Shown one piece after another: positions 1 through 6,815 of a DNA stretch of 8,976 nt. The stretch is from Comamonadaceae bacterium (GTDB lineage: Bacteria > Pseudomonadota > Gammaproteobacteria > Burkholderiales > Burkholderiaceae_C). The translations under genes and the position numbers were made by a program. Numbering within the stretch: position 1 is the stretch's first letter; each line of letters starts with the position of its first letter. Below the pieces are notes generated by a model. The model had not been told where the DNA came from, made no database searches, and saw nothing but the letters and a program-made list of their open reading frames with translations. Where the stretch lies: positions 1 to 8,976 of the forward strand of contig CANBQX010000075.1 in assembly GCA_947371775.1 (NCBI GenBank). Reading direction: 5' to 3'.

Positions 1-1127
1 TGAAAACGCTTGCCCACCGGCGCCGTGTTGGCGGTGTAGCTGATGGGGTTGAAATACAGATGCAAATTGGGCTGGGCCAGGCCTGGGCGGCTGCGCACAA
101 AGGCGCCGGCCTGGTTCACGCTCATGCCCAGCGGCCCTTTGCGGTTGAACAAATAGCGCATGCCCGCCCACACCTTGCCATACCAAGGGCCCAGGGTATT
201 GTTCAAGGTGGGGACCTTGGATTTGAAGAAATAAGACACACACAAATGGTCTTGCAGGCCTTGTCCCACGGCGGGCAAGTGGTGTACCACGGGCACACCC
301 TTGGCGCTTAAATGGTGCGCGTCGCCAACGCCGGAGAGCTGCAAGAGCTGCGGGGAATTGATGGCGCCGCCACTCAAAATAACTTCTTTACGGCACTTGA
401 ATTGCTGGCGCACCCCGTTGATGACGCACTCCACGCCGACGGCCTCGTGCTCTTGCAACAGCACCCGCTGCACCAGGGCATGGGTGAGCACCGTCAGGTT
501 GCTGCGGTGCATGGCGGGGCGCAAAAAGGCGTTGGAGGTGGAGGCCCGCACCCCCTTGCGGATCGTCATCTGCCACAGGCCGAAACCTTCTTTGCGCTCG
601 CCGTTGAAGTCGCTGGTGCGGCCGTAGCCCAGGGCGTCGCCAGCTTGCAGAAAACGCTCGCACAAGGGGTGAACCTGGTCGGCAAAGTCGCTGACCGCAA
701 GTTCGCCGCCAGCGCCGTGGTGCGCATTGGCGCCAAAGACGTGGTCTTCCGATTTTTTGAAATACGGCAGCACGTCGCTCCAGCCCCAGCCAGGGTTGCC
801 CGCATCGCGCCATTCGTCGTAGTCGGCGTGCTGGCCACGCATGTAGACCATGGCGTTGAGCGAGCTGCTGCCCCCCAGCACCTTGCCGCGCGGCCAAAAC
901 GAGGTGCGGCCATCGAGCGCCGGGTCGGGCGCTGTGGTGTACATCCAGTTGTACTTGGGGTCGGAAAAAGTCAGGCCGTAGCCCAGCGGCACTTGGATCA
1001 ACGGACTGCGGTCGGAGCCACCGGCCTCCAGGAGCAGCACCCGGTCTTTGCCGCTGGTACTCAGGCGGTTGGCCAGCACGCAACCGGCCGAGCCTGCGCC
1101 GACGATGATGTAGTCGTATTCGTTCAT
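1..1127 (-). CDS. GMC-family FAD-dependent oxidoreductase (choline/alcohol dehydrogenase-like), partial
   Basis: Flavoprotein of the glucose-methanol-choline oxidoreductase family, which oxidises primary alcohols with FAD. The substrate cannot be told from the sequence; choline, aliphatic alcohols and polyethylene glycols are all known for relatives. The reading frame is open to the window edge, so only the first 375 codons of a protein usually about 530-560 residues long are here. The N-terminus begins MNEYDYIIVGAGSAG, a Rossmann dinucleotide-binding GxGxxG at residues 10-15, followed by LLLEAGG near residue 36. GMC signature 1 (GKVLGGSSSLNAMVYM) lies at about residues 83-98 and signature 2 (GAINSPQLLQLSGVG) at about 250-265. 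The C-terminal substrate domain with the catalytic His and His/Asn pair lies outside the window. The start at 1127 leaves nothing before the FAD motif except the usual few residues; no strong Shine-Dalgarno is visible. It is divergent from the MocR-type regulator at 1275, which is its likely controller (inference). Confidence 0.93.
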   Translation of the reverse strand, partial: MNEYDYIIVGAGSAGCVLANRLSTSGKDRVLLLEAGGSDRSPLIQVPLGYGLTFSDPKYNWMYTTAPDPALDGRTSFWPRGKVLGGSSSLNAMVYMRGQHADYDEWRDAGNPGWGWSDVLPYFKKSEDHVFGANAHHGAGGELAVSDFADQVHPLCERFLQAGDALGYGRTSDFNGERKEGFGLWQMTIRKGVRASTSNAFLRPAMHRSNLTVLTHALVQRVLLQEHEAVGVECVINGVRQQFKCRKEVILSGGAINSPQLLQLSGVGDAHHLSAKGVPVVHHLPAVGQGLQDHLCVSYFFKSKVPTLNNTLGPWYGKVWAGMRYLFNRKGPLGMSVNQAGAFVRSRPGLAQPNLHLYFNPISYTANTAPVGKRF

Positions 1128-1201
1128 GGCGGGGAGTATCGCGCGCTCAGGCAGTGGCTTCAGGGTGTTGGACAGGGAACGGATGGCAGGCCAGCCTCTG
1201 C

Positions 1202-1237
1202 ATGCATACTATGCAAGAGATTGAATGCTCACAATGC
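1202..1237. promoter_or_regulatory. Candidate operator: two copies of ATGC-N5-ATGC between divergent genes
   Basis: ATGC occurs at 1202, 1211, 1225 and 1234, so two identical ATGC-N5-ATGC units sit 23 bp apart, about two helical turns. The first unit also contains a perfect 6-bp inverted repeat (TGCATA-C-TATGCA, 1203-1215). The second lies inside an imperfect inverted repeat of TTGAATGC (1221-1228) with GCGTTCAA (1236-1243). MocR-family regulators such as GabR and PdxR are known to bind paired repeats in the shared promoter region of their own gene and a divergent target. Assigning these repeats to the adjacent regulator is inference. Confidence 0.4.
1206..1234 (-). promoter_or_regulatory. 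Candidate sigma-70 promoter for the GMC oxidoreductase
   Basis: Read on the minus strand there is a -35-like TTGTGA (plus-strand 1229-1234) and a -10-like TAGTAT (1206-1211) with exactly 17 bp between them. Each hexamer matches 4 of 6 consensus bases. It would start transcription near 1199 and give a leader of roughly 70 nt. It overlaps the ATGC repeats and the opposing candidate promoter. Judged by eye only. Confidence 0.35.
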
Positions 1238-1249
1238 GTTCAAATAAAG
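1221..1249 (+). promoter_or_regulatory. Candidate sigma-70 promoter for the MocR-type regulator
   Basis: A -35-like TTGAAT (1221-1226) is followed after 17 bp by AATAAA (1244-1249); each matches 4 of 6 consensus bases. The alternative -10 TAAAGT one base further on matches equally well with an 18-bp spacer. Transcription would begin near 1256, leaving a leader of only about 20 nt before the ATG at 1275. No Shine-Dalgarno is visible there. Confidence 0.35.
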
Positions 1250-1274
1250 TAATTGCCTCGTCCAATGCCCCTGT

Positions 1275-2666
1275 ATGTCCTTTGAACAACTGATTTCCAC
1301 TGCCAGTCTGGGCGACGGCAGCAAGCCCAAATACCAGTCAATCGCCGAAGACCTGGCTCAGGCCATTCTGAACGGCCAGGTGCCCATGGGCGAAAAATTG
1401 CCTCCGCAGCGCAATTTGGCGCACCGCCTGGGCGTCACCACCGGCACCATCAGCCGCGCCTATGCGATTTTGGAGCGCCAAGGCCTGGCCACCGCGCGGG
1501 TGGGCGATGGCACTTATGTGCGCTCGGCAGAGCATGCATCGCCCAGCGCCGAGTTTGAACACCAGCAAGCCATTGACCTGGCCCACAACGTGGCCATGGT
1601 GGGCGACGAGTCACAGGCGTTGCAGGCGGCATTTCAAAGTTTGTCCCAGGACGCCGAGCTGATGCGACAGGTGCTGAGCTACCAGAGCGAGACCGGCATG
1701 CGCCGCCACCGCGAGGCCGGCGCGCAGTGGCTGCGCCGCTTCGGCACCAGCGGCCAGTGGACCCGGGTCATGGTCACGCATGGCGCCCAGCACGGCCTGG
1801 CCTGCGTGTTGCGCACCGTGGCGCGGCCCGGTGACGCGGTGTTGACCGAGTCGCTCAGCTACCCCGGCCTGCAGGCCTTGGCCCGCTCTATGCGGCTGCA
1901 GTTGATAGGGGTAGAAACCGACGACGAAGGCATGGTGCCGCAAGCGCTGGAGCGCGCCGCCAAAACCTTCGATACCAAATTTGTCTATTGCGCGCCCACG
2001 CTGCACAACCCCACCGGCGCCACCATGTCCATGGCGCGGCGCGAAGCGGTGGCGGCCGTCATGCGCGCGCATGGCCTGTTCATCATCGAAGACTGCGTGC
2101 ACGCCGCCATGCAAGCCCACCCCTTGCCTGCCTTGTCGACCTGGCTGCCCGAGCAGTCGTTTTTGCTCAGCAGCTTTTCTAAAGTGCTGGCGCCGGGGTT
2201 GCGTGTGGGATACGTCGAGGCGGCACCCGCCTGGCTGAGCAAGTTTGCCGCCAGCATGCGCGCGGACAGTTGGATGGTGGCGCCGCTGTTGCCCGAAATC
2301 GCCACCCGCTGGCTGGAGAGTGGTGCCATGGAAGACCTGATCGCCCAGCAACGCCACATGACGTCGCAGCGCCTGGCACGCGCCCATGCGGTGCTCCAAG
2401 GCCTGGACTTCAAGACCGACCCCGACTTTCCGCTGATCTGGTTGCCCTTGCCTGAACCCTGGCGTGCCGGGCAGTTTGCTGCGGCTTTGCGCCAGGCGGG
2501 CGTGCTGGTGCGCACCGCCGACCACTTTGCCGTGGGGCGTTCACCCGCACCGCATGCGATTCGCATCAGCTTGAACGCGCCAGCTTCGGTGGACCAGCTC
2601 GAGTCCGGTCTGCGCATTTTGAAAGCGCTGATTGACAACCCGCCGTCGATGGCGATGGACCCCTGA
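1275..2666 (+). CDS. MocR/PdxR-type transcriptional regulator (GntR winged helix + PLP aminotransferase-like domain)
   Basis: A 463-residue regulator of the MocR group: an N-terminal GntR-like winged helix-turn-helix (about residues 18-85, containing KLPPQRNLAHRLGVTTGTIS and the wing GDGTYV) joined to a fold-type I aminotransferase domain (about 110-455). Cofactor-binding residues can be identified: SFSK with Lys303 as the PLP Schiff-base lysine, HNPTG with Asn245, Asp273 for the pyridine nitrogen, Arg310 for the phosphate and Arg430 (AIRISLN) for a substrate carboxylate. The domain is therefore expected to bind PLP and sense an amino acid or amine. Where relatives usually carry a Tyr three residues after the Asp, this protein has His276 (EDCVH). 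The ATG at 1275 fits the family's N-terminus; the ATG at 1265 is out of frame. The ligand is unknown. It probably represses or activates itself and the divergent GMC oxidoreductase (inference). Confidence 0.9.
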   Translation: MSFEQLISTASLGDGSKPKYQSIAEDLAQAILNGQVPMGEKLPPQRNLAHRLGVTTGTISRAYAILERQGLATARVGDGTYVRSAEHASPSAEFEHQQAIDLAHNVAMVGDESQALQAAFQSLSQDAELMRQVLSYQSETGMRRHREAGAQWLRRFGTSGQWTRVMVTHGAQHGLACVLRTVARPGDAVLTESLSYPGLQALARSMRLQLIGVETDDEGMVPQALERAAKTFDTKFVYCAPTLHNPTGATMSMARREAVAAVMRAHGLFIIEDCVHAAMQAHPLPALSTWLPEQSFLLSSFSKVLAPGLRVGYVEAAPAWLSKFAASMRADSWMVAPLLPEIATRWLESGAMEDLIAQQRHMTSQRLARAHAVLQGLDFKTDPDFPLIWLPLPEPWRAGQFAAALRQAGVLVRTADHFAVGRSPAPHAIRISLNAPASVDQLESGLRILKALIDNPPSMAMDP

Positions 2667-2671
2667 GCGTG

Positions 2672-2687
2672 ATCACTGGTCGGTGAT
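2672..2687 (+). terminator. Weak hairpin after the MocR-type gene
   Basis: ATCAC (2672-2676) pairs with GTGAT (2683-2687), extendable by one G-U pair to leave a 4-nt loop, 5 nt past the stop codon. It is followed by only TT and then C's, so it is a poor intrinsic terminator. It is the only stem seen in the 63-bp gap before the next gene. Confidence 0.2.
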
Positions 2688-2729
2688 TTCCCCATTGCGC
2701 GCCCTAGCGATGCTGCCTAAGCTGGCGCT

Positions 2730-3542
2730 ATGACTTCCAGCACAGATCCCCAAGACAGCGGCCCTGCGCCGTATGTGCCGCCACCGCCCGAGACGCCAGG
2801 CAATACGGTAGCGGTGCTGCAATGGCGCGACCCCTGGGTGTGGCTGGCACGCGGCTGGCAAGACCTGCGCCGCGCCAAGGCAATAGCGCTGTTTTACGGT
2901 CTGTGTTTTTGGCTGATGGCGGTACTGCTGGCCACGGTGTTTCGCCATTCCCCGGAGTACGTCATTTCCATGGCCTCGGGGTGCTTGCTGGTTGGTCCTT
3001 TTTTGGCGATGGGCCTGTACGACGTGAGCCGCCGATATGAACAGGGCTTGGTGCCAGAGTTGGCCCATTCGCTCACTTGCTGGGATCGCAATTTGCGCAG
3101 CATGGGCTTGTTGGTGTTGGTGCTGATCGTGCTCGAGTTGCTCTGGGGTCGTGCATCGCTGGTGGTGTTTGCCGTGTTTTTCAATACCGGCATGCCATCC
3201 ACCGCCAGCGTGATCCAGGCGGTGTTCAACATCGACAACTGGGAGTTTTTGGTGGTTTACCTGATCGTGGGCAGCGGCTTTGCGGGGATTGTTTTCGCGA
3301 CCGCTGCGGTGTCTATTCCCATGATTCTGGACCGCGACACCGACGCCATCTCTGCCGCCATTACCAGCCTGCAGGTGGTGTTTACCAACTTTGGCGTGAT
3401 GGTGTTTTGGGGCCTGCTGCTGACCGTGATGGTCTTGGCAGCCCTGCTGCCCTGGGGCTTGGGCCTGTTGGTCGTCGGCGCCTGGTTGGGGCACGCCACC
3501 TGGCATGCCTACCGGGGCAGCGTGCTGTGGCCTGAGGCTTAG
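2730..3542 (+). CDS. DUF2189-type integral membrane protein of unknown function
   Basis: A 270-residue inner-membrane protein resembling the DUF2189 (COG5473) family, whose function is unknown. A soluble, proline-rich N-terminus (about residues 1-30) leads into WLARGWQDLRRAKAIALFYG, the family's typical entry to the first membrane helix. Hydrophobic segments lie at roughly 51-71, 78-98, 124-152 (possibly two), 173-200 and 221-255 (probably two). The loop GLYDVSRRYEQG (about 95-106) is the most characteristic family motif. The ATG at 2730 is the first possible start because an in-frame TAA lies at 2718-2720; no clear Shine-Dalgarno precedes it. It is probably its own transcript and ends convergently with the RidA-family gene, the two stop codons overlapping. 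Membrane location is well supported; nothing in the sequence indicates a substrate. Confidence 0.85.
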   Translation: MTSSTDPQDSGPAPYVPPPPETPGNTVAVLQWRDPWVWLARGWQDLRRAKAIALFYGLCFWLMAVLLATVFRHSPEYVISMASGCLLVGPFLAMGLYDVSRRYEQGLVPELAHSLTCWDRNLRSMGLLVLVLIVLELLWGRASLVVFAVFFNTGMPSTASVIQAVFNIDNWEFLVVYLIVGSGFAGIVFATAAVSIPMILDRDTDAISAAITSLQVVFTNFGVMVFWGLLLTVMVLAALLPWGLGLLVVGAWLGHATWHAYRGSVLWPEA

Positions 3543-3997
3543 GCCGCGACCTCGGCAATCATTTCAATCTCGACACAGGCCCCCATGGGGATTTGCGCCA
3601 CGCCAAAGGCGCTGCGGGCATGGGCGCCGCGCGCGCCAAAAATTTCGCCGATCAATTCGCTCGCACCATTGGTCACCAGGTGCTGCTCGGTGAAGCTGCC
3701 GGTGGAATTGACCAAGGACATCAGCTTCACGATGCGCGTGACCCGGTTGAGGTCGCCCACTGCGGCATGCAGTGTGCCCAGCAAGTCAATGGCAATGGCG
3801 CGCGCAGCTTGTTTTCCTTCGGCCGTGTCCATGGTGGCACCCAGCTGACCGACCCAGGCCTTGCCGTCTTTTTTCGCAATATGGCCGCTTAAGAAAACCA
3901 GGTTGCCGGTTTGCACAAAAGGCACATAGGCCGCAGCGGGTGTTGCGACCCGGGGCAGGGTGATGTTCAGGCTGGCGAGGGTGTCGTAAATGTTCAT
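3539..3997 (-). CDS. RidA/YjgF-family protein (enamine/imine deaminase-like)
   Basis: A 152-residue member of the RidA (YjgF/YER057c/UK114) family, in the slightly longer subgroup typified by VPFVQTGNLVFLSGHIAK near the N-terminus and ASELIGEIFG around 112-121. Characterised RidA proteins are trimeric and hydrolyse reactive enamine/imine intermediates released by PLP enzymes; members of this longer subgroup are less well characterised. Arg128 (HARSA) and Glu143 (VEIE) are 15 residues apart, as are Arg105 and Glu120 of E. coli RidA, so the carboxylate-binding Arg and the water-positioning Glu appear conserved. The open frame runs on upstream to 4759, antisense to comEC. The ATG at 3997 is chosen because it gives the family's normal length and has GGAA a few bases upstream on the minus strand. 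It is divergent from comEC and convergent with the DUF2189 gene, with a 4-bp stop overlap. Confidence 0.9.
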   Translation of the reverse strand: MNIYDTLASLNITLPRVATPAAAYVPFVQTGNLVFLSGHIAKKDGKAWVGQLGATMDTAEGKQAARAIAIDLLGTLHAAVGDLNRVTRIVKLMSLVNSTGSFTEQHLVTNGASELIGEIFGARGAHARSAFGVAQIPMGACVEIEMIAEVAA

Positions 3998-4021
3998 GGC
4001 AATTCCATCAAGGCAGTTTGT

Positions 4022-4033
4022 GGGGGGGAGGGG
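4022..4033 (+). repeat. G-rich tract (G7-A-G4) in the RidA/comEC divergent gap
   Basis: Seven consecutive G's (4022-4028), one A and four G's (4030-4033) sit about 25-36 bp upstream of the RidA-family start codon. On that gene's sense strand this is a C-rich run in the leader or core promoter. I could not identify convincing promoter hexamers for either gene in the 108-bp gap 3998-4105. Confidence 0.5.
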
Positions 4034-4105
4034 CACACCACTGCGTGGCGTAGCCCTTATTGTCGCTCCGCCAAAGCAGCGGGAGTGGATCGATAAGATC
4101 GCGCG

Positions 4106-6739
4106 ATGACTGTTTCCAATTCCGATAGTTATTTGCCTTGGGGTCAAGGCTCGCTGTGGAGCGTGGCAGCCGTTGCGGGCGTGGCCTTGCAGTTGCAGCA
4201 GCCAGACTTGTGGTCGATGGCCGCGTACGGTGCAGCGCTGGCGGTTTGCCTGCTGGCTGCCATGGGGTGTTTTTTTGGCATTCGCATGCTGCGCCGAAAT
4301 GGCTTTATCGCAAAGCGTGGGTTCGCACCTTGGTGGTGGCTGGCGCAAGGCATTGGGGTGTTCAGTGTTGCGGGTGCCGCCTTTGCGCTGGTAGGGCTGC
4401 GGGCCTGCGTTTTTGACGCCAATCGTTTGAACCCCGCACTCGAGGGACGCGATCTGCAAGTGGTGGGTGTGGTGCGCGACCTGACGCAAAACACCGCCGG
4501 CGGGCTGCGGTTTCGGTTGCAGGTGGAGTCGGCCCAGCTGGACGGGCAGGCTGTTCAGGTGCCGCCGCGCATGGATGTGGGTTGGTACCGGGGCCTGGCG
4601 CCGCGCGGGGCGGGGTCCGAAGTGAGCGACTGGGAACTGCAAGGCCAGCCCCAAGCGCTGCTGCCGGGGCAACGCTGGCGTTTCACACTGCGCCCCAAAG
4701 CGCCCCACGGCAGTCGCAATCCGCAGGGCGTTGACTACGAGCTGTGGTTGTGGACGCAAGGCGTTCAGGCCACGGCCTATGTGCGCGCAGGGCCGCGCGA
4801 CGTGCCACCGCAGCTACTGGCAGATACCTGGGCCTATCCGGTGGCGAGCCTGCGGCAGTTCGTGCGGGGGCGCATCCTGTCACAGGTGATGGATGCGCCG
4901 TCCGCAGGGTTGATCGCTGCGCTGGTGGTGGGCGACCAGGCCGCGATTGAGCGCGCCGATTGGGACGTTTTTCGCGCCACCGGCGTGGCGCATCTGGTGA
5001 GTATTTCGGGCCTGCACATCACCATGTTTGCCTGGGGTGCCCGGTGGTTGATTGGCGTCCTGTGGCGGCGTTCGCAGCGCCTGTGCCTGTGGCTGCCTGC
5101 GCCCACGGCGGCGCTGCTCGGGGGCATGCTGCTGGCGCTGGCGTATTCGCTTTTCTCCGGGTGGGGCGTGCCTGCGCAGCGCACCTGTGTGATGCTGGCA
5201 TGCGTCGGGCTGCTGCGCATCAGCGGCGTGCGCTGGCCCTGGCCGCAGCTGTGGCTGTTGGCCTTGTTGGCGGTGGTGGTCAGCGATCCCTGGGCTTTGC
5301 TGCAGGCAGGGTTTTGGCTGAGCTTTGTCGCTGTGGGCGTCTTGTTTGCCAGTGATCCGGGTGACCACCTCACCGCACTGATCAGACACCGTGCACCGGT
5401 TCAAGCTGCCTCGGATACGGACCCGCGTGACGATTTAGACACGGTGGCCTTGCCAATGCAGGACACCCCCGTGCATTGGAGTCGCCGCTACGGACACGCT
5501 TTGTTCCTGCGTTTGGGGCCGGGTGTGCACACCCTGGTGCGGGAGCAGTGGACCATCACGCTGGCGTTGGCGCCTTTGACGCTGTTTTTATTTGGCCAGG
5601 TGTCGCTGGTGGGTTTGCTGGCCAATATGCTGGCCGTGCCATGGGTGACCTTGGTGTTGACGCCCCTGGCCATGGTCGGCGTGGTGTTTCCGGGGGCACT
5701 GGACGGCGCAGCTTGGGCAGCGCAGGGCTTGATGGCTGTTTTGCAGGCGATGGCGCTGTGGCCCGCAGCGGTGGTGCAGTGGGCGGTGCCGCCGCTGTGG
5801 CTGGCGGCAGGCGCCACGCTGGGTGGTTTGATGCTGGTCGCGCCCGCACCCTGGAGTTTGCGCTTGCTGGGCCTGCCTGTGCTGCTGGCAGTACCCCTGT
5901 GGCAGCCACCGGCGCCGGCTGACGGCACCTTTGAATTGCTGGCGGCCGATGTGGGGCAGGGCAATGCAGTGCTGGTACGCACCCGCCACCACGCCTTGCT
6001 CTACGACACCGGCCCGCGCTACAGCTTGGACAGCGATGCCGGGCACCGCGTGCTGGTGCCCCTTCTGCAGTCCCGGCAAATCCACCTCGACCGCGTCGTG
6101 CTCAGCCACCGCGACACCGACCACGTGGGCGGCGCGGCGGCTGTGCTGGCGACCCAAGCCGAAGCCGATCTCTGGAGCTCGCTGTCCACCGACCATCCGC
6201 TGCTGGCAGGGCGTACCACGCAGCGCTGCGAAGCGGGGCAGGCCTGGGACTGGGACGGCGTGCATTTCCAAGTTTTGCATCCGCACGCGCAAGACTATGA
6301 CGCGCAGCCGCCGCCCAAACCCAACGCCTTGTCCTGCGTGCTGCGCATCGACGCGGGCGGGCAAAGCGCTTTGTTGGTGGGCGACATTGAACGGCTGCAG
6401 GAAGCGGCCCTGCTTGCCCGCCAAGGACAGGGGCTGCGCTCTACGCTGCTGCTGGCGCCCCACCATGGCAGCAAAACATCCAGCAGCCCCGAGTTTTTGG
6501 CCGCGGTGCAGCCTGAGTGGGTGTTGATCCAAGCCGGATACCGCAACCGCTATGGCCATCCGGCATCCGAGGTGCTGGCCCGTTACCAGGCATTGGGGGA
6601 GCGCAACGGCGAGGGCAGGCGCCTGCAGATCGTCGACACGCCCCATTGTGGTGCGTTTACCTGGGCGTCCAAGCTGCCCCACAATGGGGCTTGTGCGCGC
6701 GAAACAGGGCGGCGTTACTGGCACCACCGGCTGCCTTGA
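4106..6739 (+). CDS. comEC: ComEC/Rec2 DNA-uptake channel protein
   Basis: Inner-membrane channel thought to carry single-stranded DNA into the cytoplasm during natural transformation. At 877 residues it is full length for a proteobacterial ComEC and has all three expected parts. N-terminal membrane helices lead to a DUF4131/OB-fold-like periplasmic region (about 40-225). The multi-helix competence domain (about 250-600) carries the family motif HLVSISGLHITM (296-307). A C-terminal metallo-beta-lactamase-like domain (about 608-850) has DVGQGNAVLV (615-624), the metal motif SHRDTDHVGG (667-676), LVGDIE (757-762), APHHGS (784-789) and GYRNRYGHP (811-819). Retained metal ligands suggest that the proposed nuclease activity on the non-transported strand is intact (inference). 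A hydrophilic stretch at about 415-465 interrupts the membrane region. The ATG at 4106 is the first possible start, since an in-frame TAA lies at 4094. No other competence gene is adjacent. Confidence 0.96.
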   Translation: MTVSNSDSYLPWGQGSLWSVAAVAGVALQLQQPDLWSMAAYGAALAVCLLAAMGCFFGIRMLRRNGFIAKRGFAPWWWLAQGIGVFSVAGAAFALVGLRACVFDANRLNPALEGRDLQVVGVVRDLTQNTAGGLRFRLQVESAQLDGQAVQVPPRMDVGWYRGLAPRGAGSEVSDWELQGQPQALLPGQRWRFTLRPKAPHGSRNPQGVDYELWLWTQGVQATAYVRAGPRDVPPQLLADTWAYPVASLRQFVRGRILSQVMDAPSAGLIAALVVGDQAAIERADWDVFRATGVAHLVSISGLHITMFAWGARWLIGVLWRRSQRLCLWLPAPTAALLGGMLLALAYSLFSGWGVPAQRTCVMLACVGLLRISGVRWPWPQLWLLALLAVVVSDPWALLQAGFWLSFVAVGVLFASDPGDHLTALIRHRAPVQAASDTDPRDDLDTVALPMQDTPVHWSRRYGHALFLRLGPGVHTLVREQWTITLALAPLTLFLFGQVSLVGLLANMLAVPWVTLVLTPLAMVGVVFPGALDGAAWAAQGLMAVLQAMALWPAAVVQWAVPPLWLAAGATLGGLMLVAPAPWSLRLLGLPVLLAVPLWQPPAPADGTFELLAADVGQGNAVLVRTRHHALLYDTGPRYSLDSDAGHRVLVPLLQSRQIHLDRVVLSHRDTDHVGGAAAVLATQAEADLWSSLSTDHPLLAGRTTQRCEAGQAWDWDGVHFQVLHPHAQDYDAQPPPKPNALSCVLRIDAGGQSALLVGDIERLQEAALLARQGQGLRSTLLLAPHHGSKTSSSPEFLAAVQPEWVLIQAGYRNRYGHPASEVLARYQALGERNGEGRRLQIVDTPHCGAFTWASKLPHNGACARETGRRYWHHRLP
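6639..6655 (+). promoter_or_regulatory. Candidate enhancer site 1 (NtrC-like palindrome)
   Basis: CGCCCCA-TTG-TGGTGCG matches the NtrC consensus TGCACCA-N3-TGGTGCA at 11 of 14 defined bases and is an inverted repeat with one mismatched pair. Its centre (6647) is about 149 bp before the start predicted from the sigma-54 promoter below. It lies inside comEC (codons for DTPHCGA), so protein-coding constraint is an alternative explanation. Confidence 0.35.
6675..6691 (+). promoter_or_regulatory. Candidate enhancer site 2 (NtrC-like palindrome)
   Basis: TGCCCCA-CAA-TGGGGCT contains a perfect 6-bp inverted repeat (GCCCCA/TGGGGC) and also matches the NtrC consensus at 11 of 14 bases. Its centre (6683) is about 113 bp before the predicted start and 36 bp from site 1. 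Both sites share GCCCCA-N3-TGG-N-GC. A further half-site, GGCACCA, lies at 6720-6726. No T-run follows, so this is not an intrinsic terminator. Confidence 0.38.
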
Positions 6740-6768
6740 GCCCAAGCTTGTGAATTGAAGGGGCCAGA

Positions 6769-6785
6769 TTGGCCTGAGTCTTGCG
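6769..6785 (+). promoter_or_regulatory. Candidate sigma-54 (-24/-12) promoter for the ATP-grasp/alpha-E operon
   Basis: TTGGCCTG-AGTC-TTGCG matches the sigma-54 consensus YTGGCACG-N4-TTGCW at 10 of 13 defined positions, with the invariant GG (6771-6772) and GC (6783-6784) separated by exactly 10 bp. Counting the C of GC as -12, transcription would begin near 6796, which leaves a 20-nt leader that holds a Shine-Dalgarno (GAAGG). The -24 element overlaps a small inverted repeat, GGCCA-GAT-TGGCC (6762-6774). The match was found by eye and has not been scored against a matrix. Confidence 0.5.
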
Positions 6786-6801
6786 TAACACGATGGAAAG
6801 T

Positions 6802-6806
6802 GAAGG
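6802..6806 (+). promoter_or_regulatory. Ribosome binding site of the ATP-grasp gene
   Basis: GAAGG lies 9 nt before the ATG at 6816 and supports that start codon. It falls downstream of the transcription start predicted from the sigma-54 element. Confidence 0.55.
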
Positions 6807-6815
6807 TCTGTACCC

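Noticed and set aside
312..1247. Long plus-strand open frame (311 codons) opposite the GMC oxidoreductase
   Set aside because: Antisense frame in GC-rich DNA. The translation is rich in Ala, Val, Gln and His with no recognisable family, while the minus strand carries textbook GMC motifs.
1611..2525. Minus-strand open frame (304 codons) opposite the MocR-type gene
   Set aside because: Low-complexity translation typical of a GC-rich shadow. The sense strand encodes all expected PLP-domain residues.
3998..4759. Upstream extension of the RidA-family frame to a start at 4759 (406 codons)
   Set aside because: The added 254 residues are antisense to comEC, look like shadow sequence and would make the protein far longer than the family. 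The internal ATG at 3997 gives the normal N-terminus.
6667..6674. Frameshift or degradation at the comEC C-terminus explaining the palindromes
   Set aside because: The frame continues without interruption to a normal-looking end (GRRYWHHRLP), and the metallo-beta-lactamase-like domain is complete before it.
6762..6774. GGCCA-GAT-TGGCC hairpin as the comEC terminator
   Set aside because: Only five base pairs with a 3-nt loop and no following T-run. It overlaps the -24 element, so it is noted there instead.
6755..6791. Sigma-70 promoter for the ATP-grasp gene (TTGAAG with a weak TAACAC)
   Set aside because: The -10 matches only 3 of 6 bases and the spacing (25 bp) is wrong. The sigma-54 element in the same stretch fits much better.
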